Shown here: one piece after another, positions 22,106 to 35,800 of the stretch
Numbering within the stretch: the first letter of the stretch is position 1
How the letters are laid out: every line of letters starts with the position of its first letter
Assembly: GCA_036245805.1 (NCBI GenBank)
Contig: BTRK01000002.1
Coordinates: forward strand, 11,900,689 to 11,964,688
Source of the DNA: Pristionchus mayeri
Lineage: Eukaryota > Nematoda > Chromadorea > Rhabditida > Neodiplogasteridae
Direction: 5' to 3'
Length of the DNA stretch: 64,000 bases
The notes under the pieces: generated by a model
Database searches by the model: none
What the model saw: only the letters and a program-made list of their open reading frames with translations
What the model was told of the DNA's origin: nothing
Program-made: the position numbers and the translations under genes

Positions 22106-23056
22106 TACTGCGGATCTGCTGAAACCAGTAGGCAGCTGTCGCTGTTTTTCTCAATTTCCGGCTTGGCGGAAATGCGGAGAACTCAGAAATAACACGCGCG
22201 TCTATTCGATCAATCACTCATGCATGTATCTATGATGTCAAATGTCATCGAGTAGTTCCATGCATCTCATAAAACTGCTCCAGATTTTGTGCATGCATAC
22301 TCTAGATTTCCTGGTAGAAGTTGCCTAGCATTGTGGTATTACTGCAGATGTGGACTAGAGAAGGTGTCCTAACCTGCGTCTAGGCACTTGCTATGTTCAT
22401 TGAACTCTTCCTATTCGTGAAACTTCCAGATTTCCAAGCAAATTTGTCTTTGTCGAGCGGAAAGAGCGAGAGAGCGTGTGAAAAGCGGAGATGATTACTG
22501 CTGCAGACTCCAGATTCCCCTGGGGAGACAACTTGGGCGCTGGTCAATGGGTCGAGAGGGCGCGAGTAGAGACCAGAGTTACTCATCCAAACACAGCCAC
22601 TAACGGGCTCTGGAAGGCGCGGTCTTTGCTCTATTGCCACTTTTCTTTCTTTCATTTTTGCCATTTGGTCAACGCCCAGTTACGTTTCACGTGCGCGATA
22701 TCTTCTGAGAAAAACGATTCGATTCGATTTGTCCTTGTGCTTATTGTTCAAAAATAATTTTATAACGTCCATGCTCTTCCCGAATACGCCCCTTATTCAA
22801 TACAATGCCAATACAATGTGATTTAACCGAGTGATTTTTTGAAAGCCTTCCTAAGTGCACTTCTCTGCCAATTCCAAATTATATCTCACTCTTGCCTTCC
22901 ACTCTCTCAGCGATCATAGACGGTGATAGAATTGGGGAAAGCAAGAAAGGCAGACGATCCATTGCGAAAACACACAGCGTGCATTGCATTCCTGATTCAT
23001 GCGCCGATGTTGCCCATTTTATCGTCTCTCTCCCTCTCTCCCTCTCAATCTCTGGC

Positions 23057-23123
23057 GTCTCTCAATTTCCCCGCTCTCTCGCTCTCTCTGACGTGCGAGA
23101 GAGTGTGCAGAATTAAGAGAGTC
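23057..23123. repeat. Palindromic dispersed repeat copy
   Basis: Arms CTCTCAATTTCCCCGCTCTC and GAGAGTGTGCAGAATTAAGA around TCTCTGACGTGCGA; a third member, more diverged, follows at about 23486-23551. Confidence 0.55.
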
Positions 23124-24914
23124 TACAATCACCCCCTCGATAGTGGGAGGCTGTACTCTGATTGTCTTCTCTCCCTCCTTCCCCGTTAACTCGCCGCTAT
23201 TCCCACCTCGCGCGATTGCGTTTCATGCAAGCTTCGAAGTATGTGCTCTATGCATTCTGGCTGATTAACACTTCAAGCAAGGAACTATTCCATCTACGAT
23301 CGCATTATCATCTTATTAACTTGTCTTTTAAATTGAAGTAATATCCTTTGCTCGCTCTCCAGCCTTGTGCTCTCTCCAAGATCTGCGAGAGGTCATGAAA
23401 AATCGAGAGCTTCCCTCTCTCACCCAATTTTTAGTTATCTGCATCTGCCTTTGTTCCATTCGTGCTGGTTGCAACGTTGCCTCTAACTCTCCTCGTTTCC
23501 CCTACTCTCTCACTTTGTCTAACCGACGAGATAGCGTGCATAATGAAGAGATCCCCTCCTTCCCAACCCATTGTTCGCCCTATCAATCTTACGCATGCAT
23601 GAAGCGCCACACGTCCATGTCAAGTGTCAGCCCCGGGAAGAAAATGGGCCTTGACAGAGAGGGTGTGATTAAGTTGGGCTTACTCTGTCCCGAGGCGTTT
23701 TCGTAGATTGAATACTCCGCCATTACGCCTTACGTCGGCGAGCAGTCGGCGTCACAGCACTGCACCACCTAGCATAGCCGTTTTTTACGAATGCACCATC
23801 GCTCGACTTTTCAGCGCCTTTACCTGCCCCGTTTATGCTTATTATTACTCTTCTCGTTACTCATTTCGATACAAATTGCTGATCTTCTGTTCTTTTTACC
23901 TATAAAAGGAACTGTAAACTAAACCTGACCGGAGGTCAGACGTTGTCTCTAATCTCCAATCCGATGTTTGGCGCGGTTTCAGACGCGGTAGTGTGGTTCC
24001 TAACCAGCCGAGGAGAAAGATAGGGTCCAGACCTGTTCAGAGATTGTGAGGAGGTGGTGCTAGTGCCTGCGGGAACAATAGAATCAGGGAAAGAAGAGGC
24101 TGGAGGAGAGAGAGAGGGAGGGGGGAAGCACACAACAAATCAAACACGATCACCACCTCTTCTCTCCGCGCGCACACTTTCCACATGCTTTGCGCATTCT
24201 AACCCATTCCTGATCCCGATGTAGCCTGAACTTTCGATGCCACAATTGGTCTCATAATTGAGATCCATGTTGCCACCATTCCCATAAAAAAGAATGATAG
24301 ACGATCTTCTCAGAGGTAGCTCATAACTGAGCACGGAAGATCACAATCTCCGATGCTATCTTTCTCTGCCTCTCGAGTAGATCCTGGTAGCTCTTCCTTT
24401 TCACCTCTCATCCTTCCCGGAGATACTCTCTCAATTTGCTTTATCATCTCCTCTCCTCCGCTCTCGAGACGAAGTCAATGATATACCCTCACCCCTGACT
24501 CAGCACGGATCACCGTTTTTCGTTGCGCGCTCGCACCTCTCACAAAAATGATAAGCGACCGAGAAAAGAGACTCGACGCAATCCGCTTAACCTCCGCTCT
24601 CTCTCCCGCCCCTCAGTGGTGATTGCCACTTCTCCCTGTGTCTTATCGATGTTTGGGTGACGCGGTTTGCGCTTATTTAGCAATAGGACTAAGATGACGT
24701 CCCGGAATACCTTCGCTTCAAAGCATGCTCAACTTCCAGTATCATCGGAATGGGCCGGGCAGCCTTCACTTCGAAGATCGAAGCAAGAAATTGGGTGGAA
24801 TTGACCAGGAACTGCCAGATCGAATCAAATTCATAGCTCGTAATTGCATGACGCACTAGTTGTCGCGGTTAATTTGATACACAGACCCTCGCGTGTTTCA
24901 ATACCAGATAATTG

Positions 24915-24980
24915 ACGTTTCTTCTCATTTTCATGTTCTCCCTCTGACCGACGAGAGAGTGTGCTAAACGAAGAGAGTCA
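24915..24980. repeat. Palindromic dispersed repeat copy
   Basis: Arms around CTCTGACCGACGAGAG, with the right half GTGTGCTAAACGAAGAGAGT. The left half is shortened. Confidence 0.5.
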
Positions 24981-25059
24981 GGGGAACAGCGCGCAAATTA
25001 TCGCGGAGATCACAATCGCCCTTCTTTCGCTTCCATGCATTGCATTCTTTCCTCCTTCT

Positions 25060-25061
<2 letters not shown>

Positions 25062-25128
<67 letters not shown>
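25062..25128. repeat. (CT)n microsatellite
   Basis: An essentially perfect CT dinucleotide array of about 33 units. It generates spurious open frames on both strands. Confidence 0.95.
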
Positions 25129-25131
<3 letters not shown>

Positions 25132-25241
25132 TCCCTCATAATGTCTCTTTCTCTCTTTCTGATCTGCTTTCATTGATTTGTTCCTTGCGCATTGCATTTC
25201 ATCACTAGTTCAGCCAATTTCTCCTAAAAAGAGTAGTGTCT

Positions 25242-25325
25242 GACTCTCTCTTATTTGCATGCACTCTCGCTCATGAGCGCACGCTCACTCTGACCGGCGA
25301 GAGAGCGTGGGAAAGTAGGAGAGTC
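25242..25325. repeat. Palindromic dispersed repeat copy
   Basis: Outer arms GACTCTCT and AGGAGAGTC, inner arms GCACGCTCACTC and GAGAGAGCGTGGGAAAGTAG around TGACCGGC. It has an extra CGCTCATGAGCG palindrome in the left half. Confidence 0.6.
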
Positions 25326-26010
25326 TGTCTCCCTAAAAATGTTGGTTTTCTCACGTACTCCCCTCCAGCAATCCTCGCGAAGAGGAACAGTGTGATCTAC
25401 CTATTGGCTGACCTCTTCCTCCCTTTTCCCATCGCCACTATCGATTGACCGTTTCGCTCCTTTTCGCGTGTTTAGTGCCCTCACCTTAGCTTACCTTTGT
25501 TTTCTTAGCGAATTATCGACGTAAAGCTCGCCTCGCCCCCACAGCTACTCGATACTGTTTACTCACGTTAAAAAGCAGGTGATCGCGTAACTAATATCGA
25601 TTTTTGTTAATTTTGCGCAAGTTTTTCCTCGCTTTCCTTCGATTTTGACATTAAAATCGCTAAAATGCCGCGAATCACCTGGTTTCCCGTTATTTTAACG
25701 CGCCGTTCCTTCGGGATGACGATGTCCTTACTCATCCCTTTCTTGAAGCGCTTTGTATTCTTTCTCTTAGCTTTGTACCCGAATTCCCTGTGTAAGTTCG
25801 AGCGTTTTCCCCGTTAAACTGCTGCAAAATCACAGTTCTTCCCATTATTTGAACGTCGTTCCTGATTCACGAGGTCCCCTTACTCACGCCCAGTAATTGT
25901 TCTGTTATTCAATCGGTGTGTTTATACTGCCACTGGCCTCGTTTGATTTCACTCTAACATCGCAAGGGTGATTTCGCCATTTTTACTGCTCCGTTCCTCG
26001 AGTAATCGTC

Positions 26011-26082
26011 TGAATCTCTCATTTTTGCATGATCTCTCGCTCTCTCTAACCTGCGATAGAGTATGCAAAATGAGTAGAGTCA
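26011..26082. repeat. Palindromic dispersed repeat copy
   Basis: Preceded by GTAATCGTC, the family terminal motif in reverse, then ATCTCTCATTTTTGCATGAT and the partner TATGCAAAATGAGTAGAGTC around CTCTAACCTGCGA. A well-paired hairpin. Confidence 0.65.
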
Positions 26083-26830
26083 AACCATTTCTCGTTCCTC
26101 CCCTTCCCCATCTTTACATACCTCGCCGAGCTCGACAATTTGCATCCCGAACTCGCTCGCCATGCGCATCTCATTAGCACGCTAGAGGTTGTTTTTATCC
26201 GCTCGTTTCTCTTTCTCGCTCTCGACGAACTCTTTCCCCTCCCTTTGCCGTTCCCAGTTTCTATGGCAATTTACTCTCGTTTCGTGTTCTCAATCATGTT
26301 CTCGTCGTTAGGCTATCCGTCTCTGTCCTACGCACATTCCTACTGTACCCGAACCGTTTCTGACCATCCCTGATGCTAGCAGTTGATCTTTAGCACCCCT
26401 ATATTCCTTAATCGTTGATCTCTTACTTTCTCTTATCATCGATCCTGATCACCGTATAGCATAGTCATCTTTGTCGTCCACTCGATCATTATTCTCCCGC
26501 TTATCACCTTCCATTTTGCTGATTCTCGTCGCGCTTTTCACATCTGATCTTTGTTCCTTTCCTTTCTGGTTCCACTGTTCACTCTTCCTCCAACTCCTAT
26601 ATCTTTGATCTTCTTCATCGTTTCTTCTGTATCCTACTACTCTCGATTACCGTATCCTCCCGCTTCGATTTTCGCAATTATTCTGGCTCTCTTACTGATC
26701 TTTGCGTTAAAGCTAGTTCGGTCGACTTCTATGACCTTTAATCTTCCCCCCTTCAGGGAATGCCCCTCTGAGTCGTCCCGATCGTCGTCATCGTCGAGGA
26801 AGAAGAAGAGAGATCAGAGATCAACGAGGA

Positions 26831-29800
26831 ATGTCGCTCACGCTCGCCGGCGGCATCGTGCTGGACACTTCCGGCGAATTCTACGACACCGCCTCGGGAG
26901 ATGTGAGTTGTTATTGTTTTGTTTTAATGTTTTGTTGAAAGTTAAATAGTAGGTTGGGGTAATAGACTAGGAGTAGTGATTCCATTGTTACGCCCCAGTG
27001 TAGTCCTTCCATTTACTTCCCAGTCATTGTTTTGGAAGGCGCGCTGAAACCCTGAGAAAGCGGGTAAATAATGCACGCTCCCCTCTGCCTCAGGGCAAGC
27101 GTGCCATGGCACTCCACTCTAATCGGTCCTTGTGTCTTTGCTCAGCGGCTAACCGGTCCGATTGCCCGCTTACTTACCCCGGGCCGGAAGAGTAGAGAGT
27201 GGGGATAGGTAATACACGCAGTGACCAGTTAGTTCCACCCCAACACTCTATCCCTATCTCTCTCGAAGTATGACCAGTCGTTAAACGATCGCTATTTGTG
27301 TTCAGTTTATCTCCAGTTTGTTCTCATCATCGGACTCGTCTGATCAAACCGCTGTACACTTGTGATCACCCACTGGCCGTCCATTGAATCTAATGGGTTT
27401 CGCAAGTGATTGAATGTGCCAGGGATAGTTTCGAATTCAATAGCTACACGGTTGCCGCTACAATAAAAATGTCCACTTAGAACCACTGTTTTTGCATGCT
27501 TTTTGTACATTTTTGTTCAGTTTTTTTCTTTCGAAAACGTGAGATTCAGTATTCTTCCTCCTCCTCCAATGATGAATGCGCGTCGCCTTGCCCTCGGGGA
27601 TTTGCAAACCCGTGTAGGTCATAACTCGCTCTCGCCCGAAGATCCCCCGAGGCCGCAGAATCTTTGTCACTCCCTTTGCCTTTCCGGGTTTCGAGAGCCG
27701 GCATTTGCCGCGCATCTTCTTTCCGGCTCTTGTCTATACGGCCCTCCGTAAAATTGGAGAGGGGAGTGCGGTCATGCGCATGGAAATCCGCTCAAACACG
27801 CACCGGTGTGCTTCCCGCTCGATTAGGGTTGAGTAGTGGGGCTATGGAGTGGAGAGTATACAGCATAGGTGAACTGCTTTACTCATGCGGTTAGCTTCGT
27901 GTTAGCTGCTTCTTCAAATAGGGGAGTAGCTTCAATGGGGCGTATGTGCCTTGATCTCTGATCGTTATCAGAAATGCACGACTTGAACTGCTCTCACATG
28001 CAGTTTTGTGTTTTGTAACAACAAGTCATATAGGGACCAGTTTTGAGTTGTTCCTTCCGCAGTTGTCTTTTCTGTCCGTGCCAGTTTACCTGTCTCTCTC
28101 TGCGTAAGTCATGCATATACATCCTGTGTCTGTCTGTCTATTCCCGGTGTATGGCCCCTCCGAAATAACAAGTTTTTCATGAGCAGCCTGAGCTCTTGAC
28201 ACACTGCTTTGCCTCCTCCTCCGTTTGTTCATGATGAGAGGAAAAAACGGGGCTTAGCGCGCATGGGAAGGGGGCACTAATAGGATTCGTCTATCGGGCC
28301 AGTTTCAGTGAGCAACAGTTCTCTGAACACCTCTCGAGTGTGTCGTGAATGCTCGAGAGAGATATTATTATGCGATTTGAGGAGAATTTGATTCTCAGCC
28401 TACCACTCTCAATGTTCGCTCGAACACTTTCATGCTGTTGGTTCGAGATTTAGTGTGATTCAAAGAGAATTCCGTTCAGTGCTCACACCCTACCACTGTG
28501 AATGTGCTCTCGAACACATTCATGCTCCACTCTTCATTGTGTCTCATAGTCTCGTACGACGAGAGAACATTTATTTCGAGGAGAGATTTTTCCCCCTCTC
28601 ATCCTACCTCCAGTGAGCGTTCATTCACTCTCACACAGTGAGCGCACACACAACCCTCAAATTCTCAACAACTCACTCCCTTTTATTGTGAAACTCTGAC
28701 GTTTATAATGTCAAATTCCCTGGAAATTTCCGGGTTGCGAGGCGATCCGCTGCCACTTTAGCCCCGTGAATTCCCTTTACGACGTAGCGTGGCGTGAAGT
28801 TGTTGCACTCGCGCGTTATTGGCCGCGTCTTTCGCTTCTCTTCCGTGTTTTCTTTTCTCTTCTCGATTTGACAAGTGTGATTCTGGAATGTTTGGCCAGC
28901 TTTGCTATGGTGAGGTGGCGAGAGATTGCGGGGATTGGGGAGGGAGAGGGAGGGGGGAGGGAGTCGGATCGTGTGATTATAGACAGATGAGTGCGATTCG
29001 ATTCGATATCCACGTCGACGGGTGAAGATTCCACCCTTTCCCGCCCCTCTTATCATCACTTTTTTTGGAGTGATATTCTATCAGCATTCGACGAGTGATG
29101 GCTGTGGAATCAATGATGTTTTCGCGCATCGATTCAGAAAATTATTAAGATTCTACCCTTGTAAAATTAGATAATAACGAACTTTTGGCAGGGAGTGAGT
29201 GGTATGATATATTGTGATTGATTGAATAGTGTAGTGTAATCTGTGGAATCATGATGATGATGTTTTCGCGCTCGATTCTGTAGTAGCCATCGTCATGTTT
29301 TCGCATAGTTGCTACTGCAACAATTGCATAATGGGGCAGCGCTCTTTAGAGGGAGTAAGAGTCAGTCACCTGGGGTGCGCTGAGGCTACTAGTATATCTA
29401 TATTTGCGCTCGGCCGAATGCATAATGAGGTGGAAGAGGAGGAGAAGAAGGCTCTGCCCCAATGCACAGCTATTGTTCCTCCTCTTTTCACCTTTTTCTT
29501 CCCTTTTCCCCATTTCGAAAATCGATTCTCGACGTTGGTTGAACCGACCCACTATCTCGCCTTCCTCACCCTGATAATCAGGGAAGACGGAGAGTTTTTT
29601 ACGCTCGACCCAGGCTGAATCATGCAACAATATGCGCAAACCTCACTTGGGTAACTCTCCAGCGAGGTGGAAATCTAGTCACCTCTTCCCTTTCCCCCTT
29701 CTCGTTCCCTGCTCTATTTGGAAGGGAAGGGGACGGTGGATGGATGTCTTCTTCTGTACGTTCTCCTTCCAATGTTCGCCCTCTTTCTCTGCCCACCCTC

Positions 29801-32800
29801 TCCAAATCCCGTGCTCTCTCGCGCCGTAATACAAGGGGCCACACCGTTTGAGCAGGCAAACGATCGCTTTTCTGTGGCGAGTGTCGAGAGGCAGAAACCG
29901 GGAGGAGATCCGTTAGTCATGGGATATTTTGGACAATTTGTTGACCGAATTCGCCCGATGTCCGCGCATGATCTAGCATTATTTCCACGTGAACATCAAC
30001 TAGTCATGCGCGGTTTCGGAATTTTTTTTCTTATCAGGAGTCCTGATTCACATCCAATGGTATGCGCTTATCAAAGCCTTCTTTAACGTGGCTGCCTATT
30101 TTTTTAATTTTCGTATTTATAAGCTTCTCCTCTCTCTGCACATATTGCAATATCTCCACACAATCACTGTTGCATAGCCTTCTCACCATTTTTGTTAACT
30201 GTACAGTTGCACAATTCGCTCGAATATTTGAACTTTGATCTTTCTCCTTCTCCAGCGAGTAGCAAAAAGTGGTGTGCAGGAGATCTTAGTCACACTCTCC
30301 CTCGAGATCTCCGATTGCTCCCTCGCTTGCTCTAGCTTCTCCCTGTTTCGTTACCGCAGTTCGACGCGGATGACTCACACTATTTGCCGTTTTGCTCGTA
30401 ACAAAATATGAATGCTCCCTCGCTTCTCCTCGCTTTCTACCGAGTCTCTGAACCGCAAATTATGACGCATTACCGGGGTTGAACGGCACACTTTCTGTTA
30501 TCTTGTGTATCTGCCTGACAAGATCTCTCTATCCATGCTCTCAAGCGTGTATTACGAGTAAGAAGCAAAACCAGGGTGAACGGCACTCTTGCTCCATGCT
30601 ATCTTGTGTATCCGAAGACGAGATAGTGTGCTGAATTCCAAGAGCTTAACTGCATTCTCGTTCCCTATCGTATCTCAACGACGACAGTGTTCCGAGTGGA
30701 TATACTTACCCTCATAACCCGAGCGCATTTCCCCCCTATCTTCCCCACATTTCAATAGCAGAGAAAGGCAGGAATTTCTCTCCCTGGTTACCCTTGGCAA
30801 CGTCTTCTTTCCTTCCTCTCCCTCCCTCTCTCCGTCATATTCCTTCGATTAGTAGTCTCTTCTTCTTCTCGAAGTTTCCTATCAAGGAACGCTAGTCGGC
30901 CTATTCCGAGAGACTAATTGCCGGCTTTGCTCAAGAGCCGGATATAATTGCGGAGGCTCAGCTCGACACTCCGCAAAGCTGTGGGTCAGTCAGGCTTTCC
31001 TTCTTGATTGAACGAAATCGCTCGCGGGTTCAACTCTTGACTTGCAAGTTGTCCAGATCATTATGTGTGATGGATACGATGCAAGAGCATTTAGTGATGT
31101 ATTACTGTTACTTTTTTTTCAATCACATGAAGCTTGCTCTTGATTGACACTATTAGAGCATTTTGTACCTTATGCTCCGTTTTTCGCTCACTTTTTAGTC
31201 GGATGACTGTCAAGCTATCGTGTGAATACCATCCGACATTCGATCGTCGGTCTTTGTCTAGTTTCCGCTACCCTTCCGTTTTTCTCCTCCTCCCGTCAGT
31301 AGTTCACCTGTCCCAATGAATGCCTTCAATCCTCTCCCTGTCTCCTTCCGTCTCGCGCCCGCAATTATGACTAGAATAGTAGGCAAAGATGCGCGACCTT
31401 GTTCGAGAAATTTACTAGATCCGCCCGCCTCCTCCAACAGACCTCCTTGTGAGGGCCGAACTGCTCATATAGTGTCCCTGTAACGATTTTCCCCTTGATT
31501 TTCTCGAGATTTTCCGAAGTTCTCACGTTGTAGCGTGGGAGTGCTCCCGACATTTTCAATCAGTGAGAGTGTAGTCATGCTAGGGTAAAAGAACCTGAGG
31601 GCATGAGCACTTTCCAGTTCGTGAGGCATTCCGCATATTAAGTAGATCAAGTTTTTAATTGATTTTGCATAGCCTTCCCGTTTATATTCCCCGTCTGACC
31701 CTATCCCTTTCCCATTGTTTTCTAAAAACGGAAAAAGTGCCGAAATATCAACCCCTTCCAGACCACCACAGTCCCCCCTCACTTCCTTCATTGTCCCAAT
31801 TGACACTCACTCCATGTATGCCTAGTGAGGGTGGGGGGACAGCTCCCCTCCTCCTCCTCACTCTACCTCACCTCCTCTTCCAAACTCGGCACACGGGGCG
31901 GCGTGAATAGGGGGAGAAACACGAGCCGCCTCCTCTCCCCCCCCCCTCTTCCTCCTCCTCTGTTTCCGTACATCCCTCCAGTATCGGATATCTGTGCCGC
32001 CGTCCGCTCCCACTGTATTGGAGCATCCGATCTGGTTTTGGAAGACGAGATCGATAGCACTGTACTGTTGTTCCTGTGATTCCAGCGCGGAAATTAATAG
32101 TTATCAAAGTTTTCCCTCGCTACTGTAAACGTTTAGCAATCCGTAATAATACTCAAATTTTCCCCTCGTGTGTAAAACTATCGGTAATACCGCAGTATAC
32201 AGTAACCTGCTTTAGTCATTTTTTTATTACGGTGCTACATCGATGCGCCAAAAATCGATGATACCCTAACCTACCGTAACCCAAGCCCATTCGCTGCAGG
32301 ACTCGTCGTCGTCTCCGTCGATGAGGTTGAACGGCTCCTCAGGCGGGAGCAGTTCGGCCTCCGTTGCCTCGAGGCTGTACCACGGACGGACGGGCGGAGC
32401 GAGCGGACACTCGAGAAGGTGAGCATTTGCGATATTATTTTTTAAAAATTCGTTTTGAAATATTTTTGTTTTTATTGATTAACTGCTAAAGTACTAAGTA
32501 GCCTTTGCGAGAGCGATCAAGAAAGATGCGACTAGGTTTCACGCGTGCTTGAATGTGTTGGTGAGAGGTTGTGGGTTCACTGGATGTCTAAATTCCGGCT
32601 CCCTTGTCTCAGAAACCCAAACGCCGGCTTTGCAGAGGGTCGTTCGGCTCGTCGGAACCCGACGGTGAGCTGATCTCATTCTCGGACAGCGAAACGCAGC
32701 ACAACGACATCAACTACCTCTCCACCCAGGTTTGATATTCGATTTTTGACATTTGCTTTTTATTGTCGTGGAAGTGGGTGAGCTATCTATTCAACAGCTC

Positions 32801-35800
32801 GTGCGATTAACGTCCTTTTCTGAAGAACTAAACACAATTCGGTTATAAGACGTATTCTTTGATCCCAATCGCCTATACATTAACTGAATCATGTAGAGTG
32901 AGAGAAATTGTTTTTAGTTGTTGACCGTTCCAAGTTGAAAACCATGTCATCTGTTTTCTGATCTTTGCGTGAATGATCGAACACAAGCCGTCGTTGAATG
33001 GGTAGCCGTTGAAAGGGGGTTGAATGCGAATATGTGGGAGGATGCAATACAATGATAGGTTTCTTTCGCAATACATAGAGAAATTTGTGCATTTCTTCGA
33101 TATTTGGTCCACCCCCCCCCCATTCCTCGAATTCCCCACTCATTTCTAGGTATATCTCCCTGATTTTCGGTCAAGACCCCTCTTATATGGAGGAGGGAAT
33201 GAGAAATGATAAAGGAGGGGGGGGGGAGGTGGGCCGAATATCGAAGAAGTGCCGAAATTTGTCCGCTATTAAAATATCAAATTTTAACATCAATCGATAA
33301 AATCGATAATCATCAGGTGTCCTCGCTGTCGAAGAAGCTGACGGACATGGAGGATTCGCGCAATCTCTCCATCGACGAACGAAGTGAGGCTTTTTTTTCT
33401 GAATTTTATCGTCATTTAAAAAAATGCAGATTTTGAAAATCAGGTATAACTTTGTAGCCATTTTCTAGAAAAATTATCGATTAATGGGTTTTTGGAAGAT
33501 CATTGAAGATTAAAGATCAATGATCGTCTCGCTCAGGTCGCCTGAAGACGGAGAACGCGCGGCTCGCCGAGCGCATGCACATGATGGAGGAGCAGGCGAT
33601 GGCGACTGAGAGTCGGTGAGTGAAGAGAGGGAGGAAATCAAAGATCACTCAAAGTCTCAGGGAGTCAGACATACGTGGGCAGTTATTGCTGCTGAATTTC
33701 AAAATCGGGGAGGGTTCGCACTAGTTCAGCCACAAAACCAGCAGGGTTTACGGAAATGGGTACCCTTAAATGTCGCAAAAACCGGGAGGGTCTTGCTGCA
33801 AGCAGTTTCTCACGTTTGGAGTCTGTACCCTCCCTGTCTGTTATTCTCCCTGTCCCTCCCTGTCTGTTATTCTGTTGATTTGCTCCAAATGTCAACAGTG
33901 AGGTCATGTTGAGCGATTCCTATTCAATAACATCTATTAGAATTGTTGATTGGAATGGAAAATGAACAAAGTTCATAGATCAAATATGAAAGATCAAAGA
34001 CCAAACTCTGTAGACTGACCGAGCGACTGGAGGATGAGCGGGCGCGCCACAAGGAGATGATCGCGAGGTGCGAGCGAGAGAAGCAGCTGGAGATGGAGAG
34101 CGCCAGTCTCAAGTACCAGGTTGGTGTCAGGGATGGGACCGGGTTGGTAGCCGGTACCATGGGGAATGAGTATTAGTGTAATGAGTCGAAATCAAAACAG
34201 AGTCGATTCTAGCTCGAAGTTGGAAAATTTATGCGAACAGTGAAACTCAAATGAAGCAGCTTCTTTAGAGAAAGGAATGTGCATTGCGTCGATGAAACTT
34301 GAGTTTCACTGATTACATATCTTCCAATTCCTTGATCTGACTCAATGTATTCTTCATATAGATGAACAATAATTTTATCATCGAAATCTATTAATTTCGT
34401 TATTATTAATTAACCTTTTCAAATTATCAGGTGCTCGAGAAGGACCTGCTGCAGCTGCGCGCGGAGAAGGAGAAGCAGGATGCGACCATCGAGAAGCTGA
34501 GGGTCAGTGGATAGGGGAAGAAATAAAACAGAATAGAATAATTTAGAATTTATTAGAATTTGTCAGTATCGCTTTCGGAGCACTGATAAGGATAATCTCT
34601 TTAGAATTCTTTAGTCAGATCCAGTAAAATAATTATGGTCTTTTATCTCTCCACCAGGAGAGAGATCTAAAATTTCACAATTTCTCTAGCGCCTCTCTTG
34701 TTGTTGACACCGTGAGAGGTGCAGAGAAGAGATTAGCGGCTTGTTTGTTTGTTCTCTAGGTGAAAGCTAGCCTGGACATGGTCTCAGTCTAGTGCCGAAA
34801 CACCGGTGTCTAATCCATTGAGCAAAGGTCAAATAGTAGGAACTACAGTTCGAGAACCGATTTCACGATCACTCATTCTTTGCACTCTCTCACTGCTCGA
34901 CCGGTCGAGGTGTAGAGTGAAGAGCGACCATGGCATCGCTTCTCGAACTATAGAATCATTGTTGTTGACAGCGCATTCATTGATTCATTCATTCCGTTGG
35001 GATGTGATCGCAAAAATTGCGGGAGGGTATGCAAGATCGGTTCTCGAGCTCTAGTTCCTACTATTTGACCTTTGTTCAATGGATTAGAAACCATTCTTTC
35101 GGCAATAGATTGAGAGCATGTCTGTTAGATCGCATCGGTTGAAGGACGTTGTTAATTATGTTTTAAAATTTGATTTTTTAATTGCAGAAAGAGATGGAGA
35201 AGCTGACGGATCAGCTTGCTGAGAGTGAGATGGCGAGGGAGGAATCGGAGCAGCTGAGAGGAGAACTCGAGAGGGAGTTCAGACGGTTAATTTTCTAGTT
35301 TTAATTAGATTAAGTAGTACTAATTAATTTTTGACGACCATTTGAACGATGAACTCTTTCGCGTGGAAAAAATATTATGCAGGTTCTTGATTGCTAATTA
35401 GCCGGTATTAATTAGTACTAATTGCAGCTACAAGGAGACGGCGCAGCAGGACATGGACTCGTCCAACGAGCTCATGGAGGAGCTCAGCAGGTAACTTATT
35501 TCGTTTTAATTATTGATTTAAATTATTTAATTACAATAATTAATACATTTCCAGGCAGACGCATGAGCTGTCGCAGCACTTCCCAAGGCAGACGAGCGTC
35601 GCCGAGCAGGTTTGATAATATAAATATTATTTTTATAATTTTGTTGTATTATTTTCTTTAAATCGGGAGAGATGAATACTAGCGTCTCACTATTTTCCGA
35701 GAACTATATGTTGGGTGTGAAACAGAGATCGACGAGGTCGAATTCTAAATTTTCATAATTTTTATTTTCCGAAAATCTTCAGGCACTATTGATTCAATTG

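Larger units (their letters stand above)
19691..26830. other. Gene-poor region rich in hairpin repeats
   Basis: About 7.1 kb with no exon chain that I can support. It holds at least nine copies of the palindromic repeat family (for example 22033-22105, 23057-23123, 24915-24980, 25242-25325, 26011-26082) and a (CT)n array. The last 80 bases before the FIP start codon follow an acceptor-like tract (CTTCCCCCCTTCAG at about 26743-26756), so 26757-26830 is likely 5' untranslated sequence behind a trans-splice or intron acceptor. Confidence 0.5.

Noticed and set aside
24961..25197. Open frames on both strands with Leu/Ser and Arg/Glu repeats
   Set aside because: They are translations of the (CT)n microsatellite and have no splice or similarity support.
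26551..26949. A 132-codon plus-strand frame with hydrophobic start overlapping the FIP first exon
   Set aside because: It runs in a different frame from the FIP start, crosses its donor site and has biased, low-complexity composition.
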